A DNA stretch of 64,000 nt. It comes from Ampullimonas aquatilis (lineage in GTDB: Bacteria > Pseudomonadota > Gammaproteobacteria > Burkholderiales > Burkholderiaceae_D). Position 1 is the stretch's first letter. The number at the start of each line of letters is the position of its first letter. The stretch lies in contig NZ_CP183834.1 in the NCBI RefSeq assembly GCF_049675895.1, positions 682,001 to 746,000 of the forward strand. The letters run 5' to 3'. The position numbers and the translations under genes are program-made. Below, one piece after another: positions 7,755 through 17,108 of the stretch. The notes under the pieces are model-generated. The model searched no databases and had not been told where the DNA came from. It saw only the letters and a program-made list of their open reading frames with translations.

Positions 7755-10208
7755 ATGTCCTCATTGTTCAAGACGCCGGATGTACCACTTGCTACAGCGA
7801 GTAAAGCACTCATCAATTGCTATCATTGCGGTGCTTCAATCAGCGCCCCCCAAGTGGTTTCCGCCATCGTCAATGGTGATTCCCGCGCCTTTTGCTGTAT
7901 GGGTTGTGCAGCTGCCAGTCAGGCAGTGCATCGTGCCATCCAGGTGCCCATCAAGGAAATCGACACCGCTATCATCAGCAAGCTCCATCCTTCTAACCAA
8001 ATTCATCATCAGGCCAGTCCCAGCAGCGCACTGCGTGAGCAGATCTGCTTTGATGTGACCGGCGTGACCTGCAGTGGTTGCATGTCAGTCATTGAACGCT
8101 CGCTCACGCAGTTACCGGGGGTGCAGGAAGTGGCCACAAATTTGGCGGCCCGCACGGTCAATGTGGAGTTCTTGCCGCAACTCAATGCCCCGGCTGATTT
8201 GGTCGCTGCCATTCAAAGCCGTGGTTATGGTGCGGCGATTGCCGAATCGCATGATGCCGAGGCTGCGCGCAAACAAGAAAAACGTACCGCGCTGTGGCGG
8301 CTCTTCGTGGCGCTGTTTGCGATGATGCAGGTCATGATGTATGCCTATCCGGCCTATATTGCGATGGAAGACGACCTTGCTGTTGACGATGCGCAACTAT
8401 TGCGCATTGCCAGTCTGGTGCTGACGATTCCTGTCATGCTGTTTTCGGCGCGACCATTTTTTACCGGTGCCTGGCGTGATTTGACGCTCATGCGGGTAGG
8501 TATGGATGTGCCGGTGGCCCTAGGTATTCTGGTGGCTTTTTTTGCCAGTACTTTTGCCACCGTGACCATGCATGGTGATGTTTATTTTGATTCGATCACC
8601 ATGTTTGTTGCGTTTCTTCTGGGCGGGCGTTACATCGAAATGCTGGCACGCAATCGAGCCCAGCGTGATGTTGAACTGCTCTCACAAGATCAGCATCAAT
8701 TGGCCTGTCGTTTGCCCGATTTTCCCAATATGCAAAATCAAGAGGCAGTGGAAAGCCATGCACTCAAAGTAGGCGATAAGCTGCTGGTCAAGATGGGAGA
8801 GGCTTTGGTCGCCGATGGCATTGTGGTGCAAGGCAGCAGCGAGTTTGATGAGTCCCTGCTGACGGGTGAATCACGTCCAAGTGTGGTCGAGGTTGGTGAC
8901 AAACTACTGAGTGGCGCAGTCAATCTGGGGCAGGCCATTGTGATGCAAGTGCAGGCGGTGGGTGCTGCGACTCAGTTTTCGACCATCAAGCGCCTATTGC
9001 TGGATGCAGCAGGCAAGCGCCCGGCGATGGTGGCTTTGGCCGATCGTTATGCCAGTGTTTTTTTGGCTGCTATGGTAATTTTGGCTGGTCTGGCCGGGAT
9101 TTATTGGGGGCGCGCCGATGCTGAACATGGTGTGCAAGTCATGATTGCCGTCTTGATCATTACCTGTCCTTGTGCCTTATCGTTGGCCACGCCAATTGCC
9201 TATACCGCTGCGGCGGGCCGCCTGGCCAGAATGGGCATTCTGGCACTCAAGCCTGGCGCATTGGAAACCTTGGCAAAGGTCAATCATATTGTGCTGGATA
9301 AAACCGGCACATTGACCCAGGGCAAGCCGAGCCTGCAACAGATCATTCGTTTGTCAGGCGCCGATCCATTGAATCTGGATACCCACGCCTTGCTGGCAAT
9401 AGCCGCGGCACTTGAGCAGCAGGCCGTTCACCCCGTGGCGAAAGCTTTGATTCAGGATGCACCCAAACAACCCGTGTTGGTGGTTGAGCAACTACAAGAA
9501 GTGCAGGGGCGTGGGGTCGAGGCGTATTTGCCTGGTATCGGCAAAGTGCGCCTGGGGAGTGCAGCTTTTGTGGCGGAGCTGGCTGGTCTGGAGATGAAAG
9601 ATCTGATTAATCCGGCAGAAGATGGTCAGATTGAGGTCTGGTTGGGTGCGACCAATCAGCCCTTGGCCGTATTTTCTTTAAGCGATGCGGTACGCCCGGA
9701 AGCGGCCAGTGTGCTTCAACACCTCCAGTCGACAGGTCTGCATGTGTCAATGGCAACGGGTGATCGTGTCGAAACTGCACGGGCCATTGGCCAGGAACTT
9801 GGTATTCAACAGGTAGCCGCAGGTTTACTGCCACAACAAAAAATGGCCCACGTCGCGGCCATGCAACAGCGTGGTCAAACCGTCGCCATGGTGGGTGATG
9901 GTATCAATGATGGTCCGGTCTTGGCACAGGCAGATGTTTCCATTTCGTTTGCTCATGGTGCAACAGTGGCCCATTGCGCATCAGACTTGGTGCTGATGCG
10001 TGAAGACCTTGACCTGTTGGTGCAGGTACACCAGTTGGCTAAACGAACACGACGAATTGTGTTGGAAAACCTAAGCTGGGCCTTTCTTTACAACCTAGTA
10101 TCGGTTCCCCTGGCTGCGGCAGGAATGATTTCACCCGCTTGGGCAGGGATTGGCATGGCAACCAGCTCTTTGCTGGTGGTTCTTAACTCCTTACGACTAT
10201 TGCGTTGA
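7755..10208 (+). CDS. ccoI: Copper-translocating P-type ATPase CcoI (FixI), cbb3 oxidase assembly
   Basis: An 817-residue P1B-type ATPase. The N-terminus has a Cys-rich metal site (NCYHCGAS and AFCCMGCAAAS, about residues 21-57), followed by a heavy-metal-associated domain with GVTCSGCMSVIE (about 100). The membrane domain carries the copper-selectivity motif ITCPCALSLATP. Also visible are the actuator LLTGESRP, the phosphorylation motif LDKTGTLTQGKP and the hinge MVGDGINDGPVLAQADV. CcoI exports copper to the periplasm to supply cbb3 oxidase, and the neighbouring ccoS and ccoNOQP confirm this role over general copper resistance. Confidence 0.96.
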   Translation: MSSLFKTPDVPLATASKALINCYHCGASISAPQVVSAIVNGDSRAFCCMGCAAASQAVHRAIQVPIKEIDTAIISKLHPSNQIHHQASPSSALREQICFDVTGVTCSGCMSVIERSLTQLPGVQEVATNLAARTVNVEFLPQLNAPADLVAAIQSRGYGAAIAESHDAEAARKQEKRTALWRLFVALFAMMQVMMYAYPAYIAMEDDLAVDDAQLLRIASLVLTIPVMLFSARPFFTGAWRDLTLMRVGMDVPVALGILVAFFASTFATVTMHGDVYFDSITMFVAFLLGGRYIEMLARNRAQRDVELLSQDQHQLACRLPDFPNMQNQEAVESHALKVGDKLLVKMGEALVADGIVVQGSSEFDESLLTGESRPSVVEVGDKLLSGAVNLGQAIVMQVQAVGAATQFSTIKRLLLDAAGKRPAMVALADRYASVFLAAMVILAGLAGIYWGRADAEHGVQVMIAVLIITCPCALSLATPIAYTAAAGRLARMGILALKPGALETLAKVNHIVLDKTGTLTQGKPSLQQIIRLSGADPLNLDTHALLAIAAALEQQAVHPVAKALIQDAPKQPVLVVEQLQEVQGRGVEAYLPGIGKVRLGSAAFVAELAGLEMKDLINPAEDGQIEVWLGATNQPLAVFSLSDAVRPEAASVLQHLQSTGLHVSMATGDRVETARAIGQELGIQQVAAGLLPQQKMAHVAAMQQRGQTVAMVGDGINDGPVLAQADVSISFAHGATVAHCASDLVLMREDLDLLVQVHQLAKRTRRIVLENLSWAFLYNLVSVPLAAAGMISPAWAGIGMATSSLLVVLNSLRLLR

Positions 10209-10212
10209 TCAT

Positions 10213-10392
10213 ATGGAAACACTCTACCTACTGGTGCCACTTTCTCTTGTGCTGGTGTTTCTAATCGGCGCTATTTTTTGGTGGGCAGTCAATAGCAATC
10301 AATTTGAAAACCTGGAGCAGGCGGGGCGCATGATCCTGGAAGACGATGATCGACCAAAAGACGATGTAAAACAACACAGTGAAGAGTCGTAA
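10213..10392 (+). CDS. ccoS: Cbb3 oxidase assembly protein CcoS
   Basis: A 59-residue protein with one membrane helix (METLYLLVPLSLVLVFLIGA, residues 1-20) followed by FFWWAVNS-like residues (IFWWAVNSNQFENLE) and an acidic tail. This is the typical CcoS layout. The ATG at 10213 was chosen because the protein then starts directly with the helix; it lies 4 bp after the ccoI stop. CcoS is needed for cofactor (heme b and copper) insertion into CcoN. Confidence 0.9.
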   Translation: METLYLLVPLSLVLVFLIGAIFWWAVNSNQFENLEQAGRMILEDDDRPKDDVKQHSEES

Positions 10393-10434
10393 CCAGATGA
10401 GTAGGCAGATAAATAAGCAGTATTTTGCCTACCG

Positions 10435-10448
10435 TTGATTCACGTCAA
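10435..10448 (+). promoter_or_regulatory. FNR-type box upstream of ccoN
   Basis: TTGATTCACGTCAA matches the FNR consensus TTGAT-N4-ATCAA with one mismatch. It lies 75 bp before the ccoN start. A possible -10 element TAAAAT is at 10476-10481, which would put the box near -46. The matching regulator gene is at 16252-17046. Predicted from sequence only. Confidence 0.7.
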
Positions 10449-10522
10449 TGACGTGCGCCAATAATGGTTTACCCTTAAAATGCTGGATTGCGCTGAATTC
10501 AATTTTAAAAAGAGGCAGGAAA

Positions 10523-11962
10523 ATGGCTACAACCTTGGAAGGGCATTACGAATATAAAGTAGTGCGGCAATTTGCGTTGGCAACGGTTCTATGGGGCGTT
10601 GTGGGTATGTTGGTGGGAGTCTGGATCGCTACTCAACTGGCATTCCCCGAGCTCAATATGGGGATCCCTTGGCTGACGTATGGTCGATTAAGGCCGTTAC
10701 ATACCAATGCGGTGATTTTTGCATTTGGTGGCTGTGCCTTGTTTGCAACTTCTTACTATGTTGTGCAGCGAACCTGTCAGACACGATTGTTTGCTCCTGC
10801 GCTGGCGCAATTTACTTTTTGGGGCTGGCAACTGGTGATTGTGCTGGCAGCCATTTCCCTGCCACTGGGTTTTACTTCCGGTAAAGAATATGCCGAACTG
10901 GAATGGCCAATCGATTTGTTGATTGCCGTTGTTTGGGTTTCTTATGCGGTCGTATTCTTTGGTACCTTGATCAAGCGAAAAGTTTCACATATTTATGTGG
11001 CCAACTGGTTTTTTGGCGCATTTATTCTGACAGTGGCTTTGCTGCATATTGTGAATAGTGCAGAGATTCCAGTGTCCCTGACCAAGTCCTACTCTGCCTA
11101 TGCTGGTGCTCAAGATGCCATGATTCAGTGGTGGTATGGTCACAATGCAGTGGGTTTTTTCCTGACAGCCGGTTTCTTGGGCATGATGTATTACTTCATC
11201 CCTAAACAAGCCGAGCGTCCGGTTTATTCTTATCGTCTGTCAATTGTGCATTTCTGGGCGCTGATTTTCACCTATATGTGGGCGGGCCCTCACCATCTGC
11301 ATTACACCGCTTTGCCCGATTGGACCCAGTCACTGGGTATGGTGTTCTCGCTGATTCTGCTGGCACCCAGCTGGGGTGGCATGATCAACGGCATCATGAC
11401 TTTGTCAGGTGCCTGGCACAAACTGCGTGATGATCCAATTCTGAAGTTTTTGATTGTGTCTTTGTCCTTCTACGGCATGAGTACGTTTGAAGGCCCGATG
11501 ATGGCGATCAAAACTGTCAACTCTTTATCTCATTACACTGATTGGACGGTTGGTCATGTTCACTCCGGTGCCTTGGGCTGGGTTGGTATGGTGTCTATCG
11601 GTTCCATCTACTTCCTGATTCCACGTTTGTTTGGCAAGAAAGAAATGTATTCAGTCAAACTGATTGAAGCGCATTTCTGGATCGCAACCTTGGGCATTGT
11701 TCTGTACATCGCCTCGATGTGGATTGCCGGTGTGATGCAGGGTCTGATGTGGCGTGCAGTTAACCCTGACGGTACTTTGACATACACGTTTGTAGAGGGT
11801 GTGAAGGCAACTTTCCCCTATTACGTCGTACGCATGATTGGTGGCCTGCTGTACCTGAGTGGCATGTTGTTAATGGCTTATAACGTGATCAAAACCGTGG
11901 CTGGAGGACAGGCAGTGGATGCCAGGATTCCACAGGTTCAAGCACACCATGCACACGCCTAA
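10523..11962 (+). CDS. ccoN: Cytochrome c oxidase cbb3 subunit I CcoN
   Basis: A 479-residue, about 12-helix heme-copper oxidase subunit that reduces oxygen at the inner membrane with high affinity. Heme and CuB ligands are recognisable in LHTNAVIFAFG, WWYGHNAVGFFLTAGFLG, GPHHLHYTALPDW and HVHSGALGW. The ATG at 10523 is chosen over an upstream in-frame start because of the GGAGG-like ribosome site AGAGGCAGGA directly before it and because MATTLEGHYEYK resembles known CcoN N-termini. It starts the ccoNOQP operon behind an FNR-type box. Confidence 0.97.
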   Translation: MATTLEGHYEYKVVRQFALATVLWGVVGMLVGVWIATQLAFPELNMGIPWLTYGRLRPLHTNAVIFAFGGCALFATSYYVVQRTCQTRLFAPALAQFTFWGWQLVIVLAAISLPLGFTSGKEYAELEWPIDLLIAVVWVSYAVVFFGTLIKRKVSHIYVANWFFGAFILTVALLHIVNSAEIPVSLTKSYSAYAGAQDAMIQWWYGHNAVGFFLTAGFLGMMYYFIPKQAERPVYSYRLSIVHFWALIFTYMWAGPHHLHYTALPDWTQSLGMVFSLILLAPSWGGMINGIMTLSGAWHKLRDDPILKFLIVSLSFYGMSTFEGPMMAIKTVNSLSHYTDWTVGHVHSGALGWVGMVSIGSIYFLIPRLFGKKEMYSVKLIEAHFWIATLGIVLYIASMWIAGVMQGLMWRAVNPDGTLTYTFVEGVKATFPYYVVRMIGGLLYLSGMLLMAYNVIKTVAGGQAVDARIPQVQAHHAHA

Positions 11963-11976
11963 GAGGGGATCACATC

Positions 11977-12591
11977 ATGAAATTTAATCACGAGATTATT
12001 GAAAAAAATACCGGCTTGTTGATCATTCTGGTTTTGCTGGTGGTCAGCTTTGGCGGCTTGGTGGAAATCGTTCCGCTGTTTTTCCAAAAGAGCACAACAC
12101 AACCGGTAGAAGGCCTCAAGCCTTATACCTCCCTGCAATTGGCTGGGCGCGATATTTATATTCGTGAAGGCTGTTATAACTGCCATTCACAAATGATCCG
12201 TCCTTTCCGAGCAGAAACCGAACGTTATGGTCATTACTCTGTTGCCGGTGAGTTTGTTTACGATCACCCGTTCCAGTGGGGTAGTAAACGTACCGGTCCT
12301 GATCTGCACCGTGTTGGTGGCCGTTATTCCGATGACTGGCATCGCGCTCACTTGAACAATCCTCGCGATGTCGTACCAGAGTCCAATATGCCAGCCTATC
12401 CTTGGTTGTCAAAAAATCAGGTTGATGCAGAAATCATCCCAGCCAAAATGAAGGCATTGCGCATGGTTGGTGTTCCCTACACCGAAGAAGATATGGCAAC
12501 AGCCACGGAGCTGGCCAAAGGCAAAACAGAACAAGATGCACTGATTGCCTTCCTGCAGGTGTTAGGTACTGCCATCAAGGAAAGGAATTGA
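11977..12591 (+). CDS. ccoO: Cytochrome c oxidase cbb3 subunit II CcoO
   Basis: A 204-residue membrane-anchored monoheme cytochrome c. One N-terminal helix (residues 14-34) precedes the heme-binding CYNCH (about 68). The surrounding GRDIYIREGCYNCHSQMIRP and RTGPDLHRVGGRYSDDWH are diagnostic, and a distal methionine in ESNMPAYPWL is a candidate axial ligand. It passes electrons from CcoP to CcoN. It begins 14 bp after ccoN and is separated by 1 bp from ccoQ. Confidence 0.97.
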   Translation: MKFNHEIIEKNTGLLIILVLLVVSFGGLVEIVPLFFQKSTTQPVEGLKPYTSLQLAGRDIYIREGCYNCHSQMIRPFRAETERYGHYSVAGEFVYDHPFQWGSKRTGPDLHRVGGRYSDDWHRAHLNNPRDVVPESNMPAYPWLSKNQVDAEIIPAKMKALRMVGVPYTEEDMATATELAKGKTEQDALIAFLQVLGTAIKERN

Positions 12592-12592
12592 T

Positions 12593-12778
12593 ATGGATGA
12601 GCAAGCCGTCAATCTATTGAGAGCAGTATCGACATTAGTCAGTTTCCTGGTGTTTGTGGGGATTGTGTTGTGGGCTTATTCTGGCCGTAACAAGCGCGAT
12701 TTTGAGGAGGCAGCCAATCTGCCGTTCCAGGAAGAACCAACAATAATCAATCAAGTAGTCGAGGGTCATCATGGCTGA
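12593..12778 (+). CDS. ccoQ: Cbb3 oxidase subunit CcoQ (FixQ)
   Basis: A 61-residue single-helix protein (hydrophobic residues about 10-28) with the polar juxtamembrane YSGRNKRDFEEAANLPF typical of FixQ/CcoQ. It stabilises the cbb3 complex. It begins 1 bp after ccoO and overlaps ccoP by 8 nt, consistent with coupled translation. Confidence 0.93.
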   Translation: MDEQAVNLLRAVSTLVSFLVFVGIVLWAYSGRNKRDFEEAANLPFQEEPTIINQVVEGHHG

Positions 12779-13718
12779 TTTTTTCAATGAAGGCTGGAGT
12801 ATTTACATTACAGTAATCACACTGGGTGGTATTCTGGCTTGCGCGTGGTTGTTGTTTGTACTTGCCAAGTACAAGGCACCACGCGATGCACAAGGTAATG
12901 TGGCAACAACGGGTCACATCTATGACGAAGACTTGGTGGAGCTTAACAACCCGCTACCGCGTTGGTGGTTGTGGATGTTTGTGATCACTATTGTGTTCAG
13001 CTTGGGTTACCTCTATCTTTACCCTGGCCTCGGATCATACAAAGGTTCCTTGGGGTGGACGTCAGCCAATGCACATGCTAAAGAAGTGGCTGCTGCAGAT
13101 AAAGATTATGGCCCCATCTATGCCAAGTACATGCAAGAGGATTTAAAGGTTGTGGCCGCCGATCCTGATGCACGCAAGATTGGTGAAAAATTATTCATCA
13201 ACTATTGCGCCCAATGTCATGGTTCGGATGCTGGCGGTAACAAGGGTTATCCTAACCTCACTGATAAAGACTGGCTCTATGGTGGTGAGCCTGACGTTAT
13301 TGAAACCACTATTTTAAACGGTCGTCATGGTGTAATGCCTTCCATGGCAGCGGCCGTGGGCGGTGAAGATGACGTTCGCAATGTGGCTAACTATGTGGCG
13401 ACATTATCAGGCGGTGGCGGTGATCCATTGCGTGCTCAACTCGGCAAGCCGAAATTTGCGGTTTGTGCAGCATGTCATGGTCCTGAAGGCAAAGGTAATC
13501 AAGCTTTGGGTACACCTAATCTGACTGACAAGATCTGGTTGCACGGCGGTGGTGTTGAAAACATCATGCAGACCATCAATAAAGGTCGCGATAGTACGAT
13601 GCCTGCGCATGAGAAGTTCCTGGGTAAAGAAAAGGTGCATATTCTGGCCGCCTATATCTGGAGCCTCTCCAATCAGGATGCAATTGCGAGTGCAAGTCCA
13701 GCTAGCAGTAGCAAGTAG
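12771..13718 (+). CDS. ccoP: Cytochrome c oxidase cbb3 subunit III CcoP (diheme)
   Basis: A 315-residue diheme cytochrome c. Two N-terminal helices (about residues 10-32 and 64-84) are followed by two periplasmic cytochrome domains with CAQCHGSD (about 145) and CAACHGPEGKGNQALGTPNL (about 230). It is the electron entry point of cbb3 oxidase. Length and order fit the family. A 41-bp gap leads to ccoG. Confidence 0.97.
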   Translation: MADFFNEGWSIYITVITLGGILACAWLLFVLAKYKAPRDAQGNVATTGHIYDEDLVELNNPLPRWWLWMFVITIVFSLGYLYLYPGLGSYKGSLGWTSANAHAKEVAAADKDYGPIYAKYMQEDLKVVAADPDARKIGEKLFINYCAQCHGSDAGGNKGYPNLTDKDWLYGGEPDVIETTILNGRHGVMPSMAAAVGGEDDVRNVANYVATLSGGGGDPLRAQLGKPKFAVCAACHGPEGKGNQALGTPNLTDKIWLHGGGVENIMQTINKGRDSTMPAHEKFLGKEKVHILAAYIWSLSNQDAIASASPASSSK

Positions 13719-13759
13719 TGTGAAGTAATAACTGTCGTTTACGGCATACAAAGGTAAGC

Positions 13760-15247
13760 ATGTCTTCTGTCCCTGATCCATCAAAAGAGTCGGTTGTTAA
13801 GCCACTTGTCTTTCAACCCAAGGCGGCGATTAATTCAGCTGCCAATGATGGAGCGGGGCAGACGGACTTTGTCGAGATGTCTTTGTATGAAGTCCAAAAG
13901 AAAATATATCCCCGCGCAGTCCATGGCTGGTTTGCCGCATGGCGCTGGGCACTGGTTTGGTTTACCCAATTAATATTTTATGGTCTGCCATGGATGTCAT
14001 GGAATGGACGTCAAGCGGTTCTGTTTGATCTGCTTACCCGTAAGTTTTATATTTTTGGTTTGGTGCTTTGGCCGCAAGATTTTATTTATCTTGCTGCCCT
14101 GCTTGTCATATCAGCATTTTCTTTATTCTTATTTACCGCAATTGGTGGTCGATTGTGGTGTGGCTATGCTTGCCCACAAACCGTCTATACAGAAATTTTC
14201 ATGTGGGTAGAACATAAGATACAAGGTGATCGTGCCCGCCGCATGAAACTGGACAGCGAGCCTTTTTCGATTAAGAAGTTTGTCCTGAAATCAACAACAC
14301 AATTGGTATGGATTGCCATCGCCTTGTGGACCGGATTTACTTTCGTTGGTTACTTTACGTCAATTCATGATTTGGCTAACTCAGTCATGCAAGTTTCGCT
14401 TGGACCTTGGGAAGCCTTCTGGATGTTCTTTTATGCCTTTGCGACATATGGTAACGCTGGCTATATGCGTGAACAGGTTTGCAAGTACATGTGCCCATAT
14501 GCTCGTTTTCAAGGAGCCATGTTTGATAGGGATACCTTAGTTGTCACCTATGATTACAAACGCGGTGAGCCACGTGGTGGCCGCAGTAAAAAAGATGATC
14601 AAACTCAATTGGGTTTGGGTTCCTGTGTCGATTGCAGTATCTGTGTACAGGTCTGCCCGGTTGGGATTGATATTCGTCAAGGTCAGCAGTATGAATGTAT
14701 TGGCTGTGCTGCCTGTATTGATGCCTGCGATCAAGTGATGGACAAGATGAATTATCCTCGCGGGCTGATTCGTTACGACACGGAGAATGGTCTTGAAGAA
14801 GGATTGTCTCGTGAAGAATTGTTCTGGCGCATGATGCGACCAAGAACGCTGATTTATACTGGCATACTGTCGATTGTTGCCTTTGCGATGATGACCACAT
14901 TGGTTCTGCGTGTACCACTGAAAGTGGATGTCATTCGAGATCGTGGCTCAATGGGCAAGATAGTCGATGATGGTGCAGTCGAAAATATTTATCGCCTGCA
15001 GATCATGAATACGCAAGAAGTTGAGCAGCATTTTGAAGTGGCAGTTGATGGTCTGGATGGCGCCAAGATTTTATTGAATGATCATTTTGTCATTCCTGGC
15101 GCGACGAGCCAGATTGTCCCCATCCGTGTTCAAGTCCCTGCAGGTGTAGGGCAGACAGGCTCCAATAAACTCTATTTTGAAATTCGCTCAATGGACAATG
15201 AGGACGTGAAGGTCAAGGAAAAGTCCGTATTTTTAATACCTCGTTAA
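13760..15247 (+). CDS. ccoG: Cbb3 oxidase maturation ferredoxin-like protein CcoG (FixG/RdxA)
   Basis: A 495-residue membrane iron-sulfur protein. Five or so helices are interrupted by CGYACPQTVYTEIFMWVEH. Two [4Fe-4S] cluster motifs follow, CVDCSICVQVCPVGIDIRQG and CIGCAACIDACDQVMDKM (about residues 293-330). The C-terminal domain (about 400-495) is an Ig-like periplasmic module. CcoG is thought to reduce Cu(II) during copper delivery to cbb3 oxidase. It lies in the cco cluster between ccoP and ccoH. Confidence 0.95.
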   Translation: MSSVPDPSKESVVKPLVFQPKAAINSAANDGAGQTDFVEMSLYEVQKKIYPRAVHGWFAAWRWALVWFTQLIFYGLPWMSWNGRQAVLFDLLTRKFYIFGLVLWPQDFIYLAALLVISAFSLFLFTAIGGRLWCGYACPQTVYTEIFMWVEHKIQGDRARRMKLDSEPFSIKKFVLKSTTQLVWIAIALWTGFTFVGYFTSIHDLANSVMQVSLGPWEAFWMFFYAFATYGNAGYMREQVCKYMCPYARFQGAMFDRDTLVVTYDYKRGEPRGGRSKKDDQTQLGLGSCVDCSICVQVCPVGIDIRQGQQYECIGCAACIDACDQVMDKMNYPRGLIRYDTENGLEEGLSREELFWRMMRPRTLIYTGILSIVAFAMMTTLVLRVPLKVDVIRDRGSMGKIVDDGAVENIYRLQIMNTQEVEQHFEVAVDGLDGAKILLNDHFVIPGATSQIVPIRVQVPAGVGQTGSNKLYFEIRSMDNEDVKVKEKSVFLIPR

Positions 15248-15264
15248 TCCAACCCAAGGAAAAT

Positions 15265-15783
15265 ATGTCTTCAACCGCCACAGTTAAGCAAGTCGATGTC
15301 GCAAAGGGTAAACCCTGGTATCGCGAGCCTTGGCCATTCTTGCTTGCTGCGGGACCTTTGATCGTTGTGATTGCTGGTACGGCTACCGCAGTGATTGCTT
15401 TTCGTTCTGCGGATGGGGTGGTGGCCGAGGACTACTATAAACGCGGTCTGGCAATCAATCAGACACTGGCCCGTACCGACAAGGCCCGGGATTTGGGCAT
15501 GACGGCGCTGGTCAGTTACAACGATGATACTGGACGTATCCGTATAAACCTCAGTGGTCAATCCCTTCCAGACACTCTTACAATTCGCCTAGCACATCCA
15601 GTAAAGGCAACTGAGGACAAAATGCTCATCATTACTTCTGAAAGCAGGGGTATTTATGAGGCAGATATCAAACTGGATGCGCAAACAGTGCGCTGGGATA
15701 TGATTATTGAAACTCCTGACTGGCGCCTGTCAGGCCGATGGCTCAATCCACAACAGCACTCGTTGACATTGAGTTCATCATAA
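15265..15783 (+). CDS. ccoH: FixH/CcoH family protein, cbb3 assembly
   Basis: A 172-residue protein with one N-terminal helix (about residues 24-46, WPFLLAAGPLIVVIAGTATA) and a periplasmic domain beginning DGVVAEDYYKRGLAINQTLA, the conserved FixH signature. CcoH/FixH is required for assembly or stability of cbb3 oxidase. It follows ccoG by 17 bp. Confidence 0.9.
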   Translation: MSSTATVKQVDVAKGKPWYREPWPFLLAAGPLIVVIAGTATAVIAFRSADGVVAEDYYKRGLAINQTLARTDKARDLGMTALVSYNDDTGRIRINLSGQSLPDTLTIRLAHPVKATEDKMLIITSESRGIYEADIKLDAQTVRWDMIIETPDWRLSGRWLNPQQHSLTLSSS

Positions 15784-15814
15784 CGTTTACCCCTTTTTCA
15801 AGAGGTGGAATGTG

Positions 15815-16063
15815 GTGAATCAGGAAGCCTTATCCGAAGGACATTTTGCTCAAAAACTCATGCTAGTACTCTGGCCTGGCTTTTTGATGGCGATTCCGGC
15901 AACAGGAGTTTTTTTCAGTATTTTTGGCCCGAATGAATTGCTTTTTTCAGGCGAGCCGATTGAAATTCCAGCGCGAGCTGCCTATACCATTGGCTTTTTG
16001 GCGTTTTGGCTATTGGGTTCAACAGCCAGTGCCTTGACTTTATTTCTGCAGAAGCACGATTAA
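15815..16063 (+). CDS. Small two-helix membrane protein at the end of the cco cluster
   Basis: An 82-residue protein starting from a GTG codon; AGGTGG seven bases upstream favours the GTG at 15815 over the one at 15812. Two hydrophobic helices are seen (about residues 14-36 and 55-77) joined by a loop rich in Pro, Glu and Gly. I do not recognise a named family. The 28-bp spacing after ccoH and the same strand suggest co-transcription, so a role in cbb3 biogenesis is possible but inferred from position only. Confidence 0.65.
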   Translation: MNQEALSEGHFAQKLMLVLWPGFLMAIPATGVFFSIFGPNELLFSGEPIEIPARAAYTIGFLAFWLLGSTASALTLFLQKHD

Positions 16064-16081
16064 TCGTCATTGCTATTTCGA

Positions 16082-16111
16082 AGCGTGGATTGACTTTAAA
16101 AAGTCCACGCT
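16082..16111. terminator. Hairpin between convergent genes, candidate bidirectional terminator
   Basis: AGCGTG pairs with CACGCT and GACTTT with AAAGTC, giving a long stem with a 4-nt GATT bulge and a 2-nt apparent loop. No good T run follows on either strand, so terminator function is uncertain. It lies between the small cco-cluster gene and the convergent fnr gene. Confidence 0.4.
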
Positions 16112-16251
16112 CTTGAAATGATTTCAAATCAAATCTGTTAAGTATCGGATGGAAGCGCGTGGGATCAATGCTAGTTTGACAGTTAAACTGTTCAAATAAG
16201 TTTTCGACACGCCGCCAAATTTCGAGCTTGTTGAATGTTTCAATATTTGAT

Positions 16252-17046
16252 TTATTGGCAGCTGCCAGCGTTACTTCCAACCAATTGGCGCAATCTATCA
16301 GGTTGCAGAATATGGACGTTCTTTTGCTGAACGGTGATGTAGCCTTCGTCTTGAAATTTCGATAAAGTACGGCTGACTGTTTCCAGTTTGAGTCCCAGGT
16401 AACTGCCGATTTCTTCGCGTGTCATGCGCAGTACAAACTGACTGGATGAATAGCCGCGTGAAGCAAAACGCTGTGACAAATTGAGTAGGAAAGTTGCCAG
16501 TCTTTCTTCTGCGCGAAGACTGCCCAGCAACATCATGACACCATGCTCACGCACAATCTCGCGACTCATGACTTTATGAAAGTGGTGTTGCAACTGGACA
16601 AAGTCGCGTGACAGATCTTCCAGGCGCGAAAATGGAATAACACAGACTTCGCTATCTTCCAAAGCCACGGCATCGCAGGTATGCCGGTCAGTACCAATAC
16701 CATCCATGCCCAAAATTTCACCACTCATCTGAAAGCCGGTAACTTGATCACGACCATCAGGTGCATTGATCCGCGTTTTAAAAAAACCAACACGAATCGC
16801 GTAAAGCGATGTGAACTTGTCTTCTGCATGAAACAGTGTTTCACCGCGTTGCACTTTTTTTCGGGTATAGACCAGCTCATCAAGTGACTCAAGTTGCTGA
16901 TTGGTCAGCCCGATTGGTAGGCATAACTCACGCAAATTGCAATTGGAACAGGCAACGCGCAGGCGTTCCATGGTGGGTGAGTGGGATTCTGTACGGTTCA
17001 TGGTTGGGCGATTGACGTGTGAGTCAGGGTGAATGTCTATCCGCAT
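16252..17046 (-). CDS. fnr: FNR-type oxygen-sensing transcriptional regulator
   Basis: A 264-residue CRP/FNR-family protein. The N-terminal cluster ligands CSNCNLREL-C (C-x2-C-x5-C, about residues 34-43) and a fourth cysteine in DSEVCVIPFSRL match the oxygen-labile [4Fe-4S] ligands of E. coli FNR. The cyclic-nucleotide-like domain (about 60-170) and the C-terminal HTH with MTREEIGSYLGLKLETVSRT are clear, and ETVSR gives FNR-type DNA specificity. Internal methionines (16, 26) are alternative starts. It is divergent from hemN, with an FNR-type box between them that could serve both. Confidence 0.93.
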   Translation of the reverse strand: MRIDIHPDSHVNRPTMNRTESHSPTMERLRVACSNCNLRELCLPIGLTNQQLESLDELVYTRKKVQRGETLFHAEDKFTSLYAIRVGFFKTRINAPDGRDQVTGFQMSGEILGMDGIGTDRHTCDAVALEDSEVCVIPFSRLEDLSRDFVQLQHHFHKVMSREIVREHGVMMLLGSLRAEERLATFLLNLSQRFASRGYSSSQFVLRMTREEIGSYLGLKLETVSRTLSKFQDEGYITVQQKNVHILQPDRLRQLVGSNAGSCQ

Positions 17047-17108
17047 GATGTACGCCAGTTTGTGTTATGTCAATAGAATCATTTTGCCTTAAGCGACTTT
17101 GCAGCATC

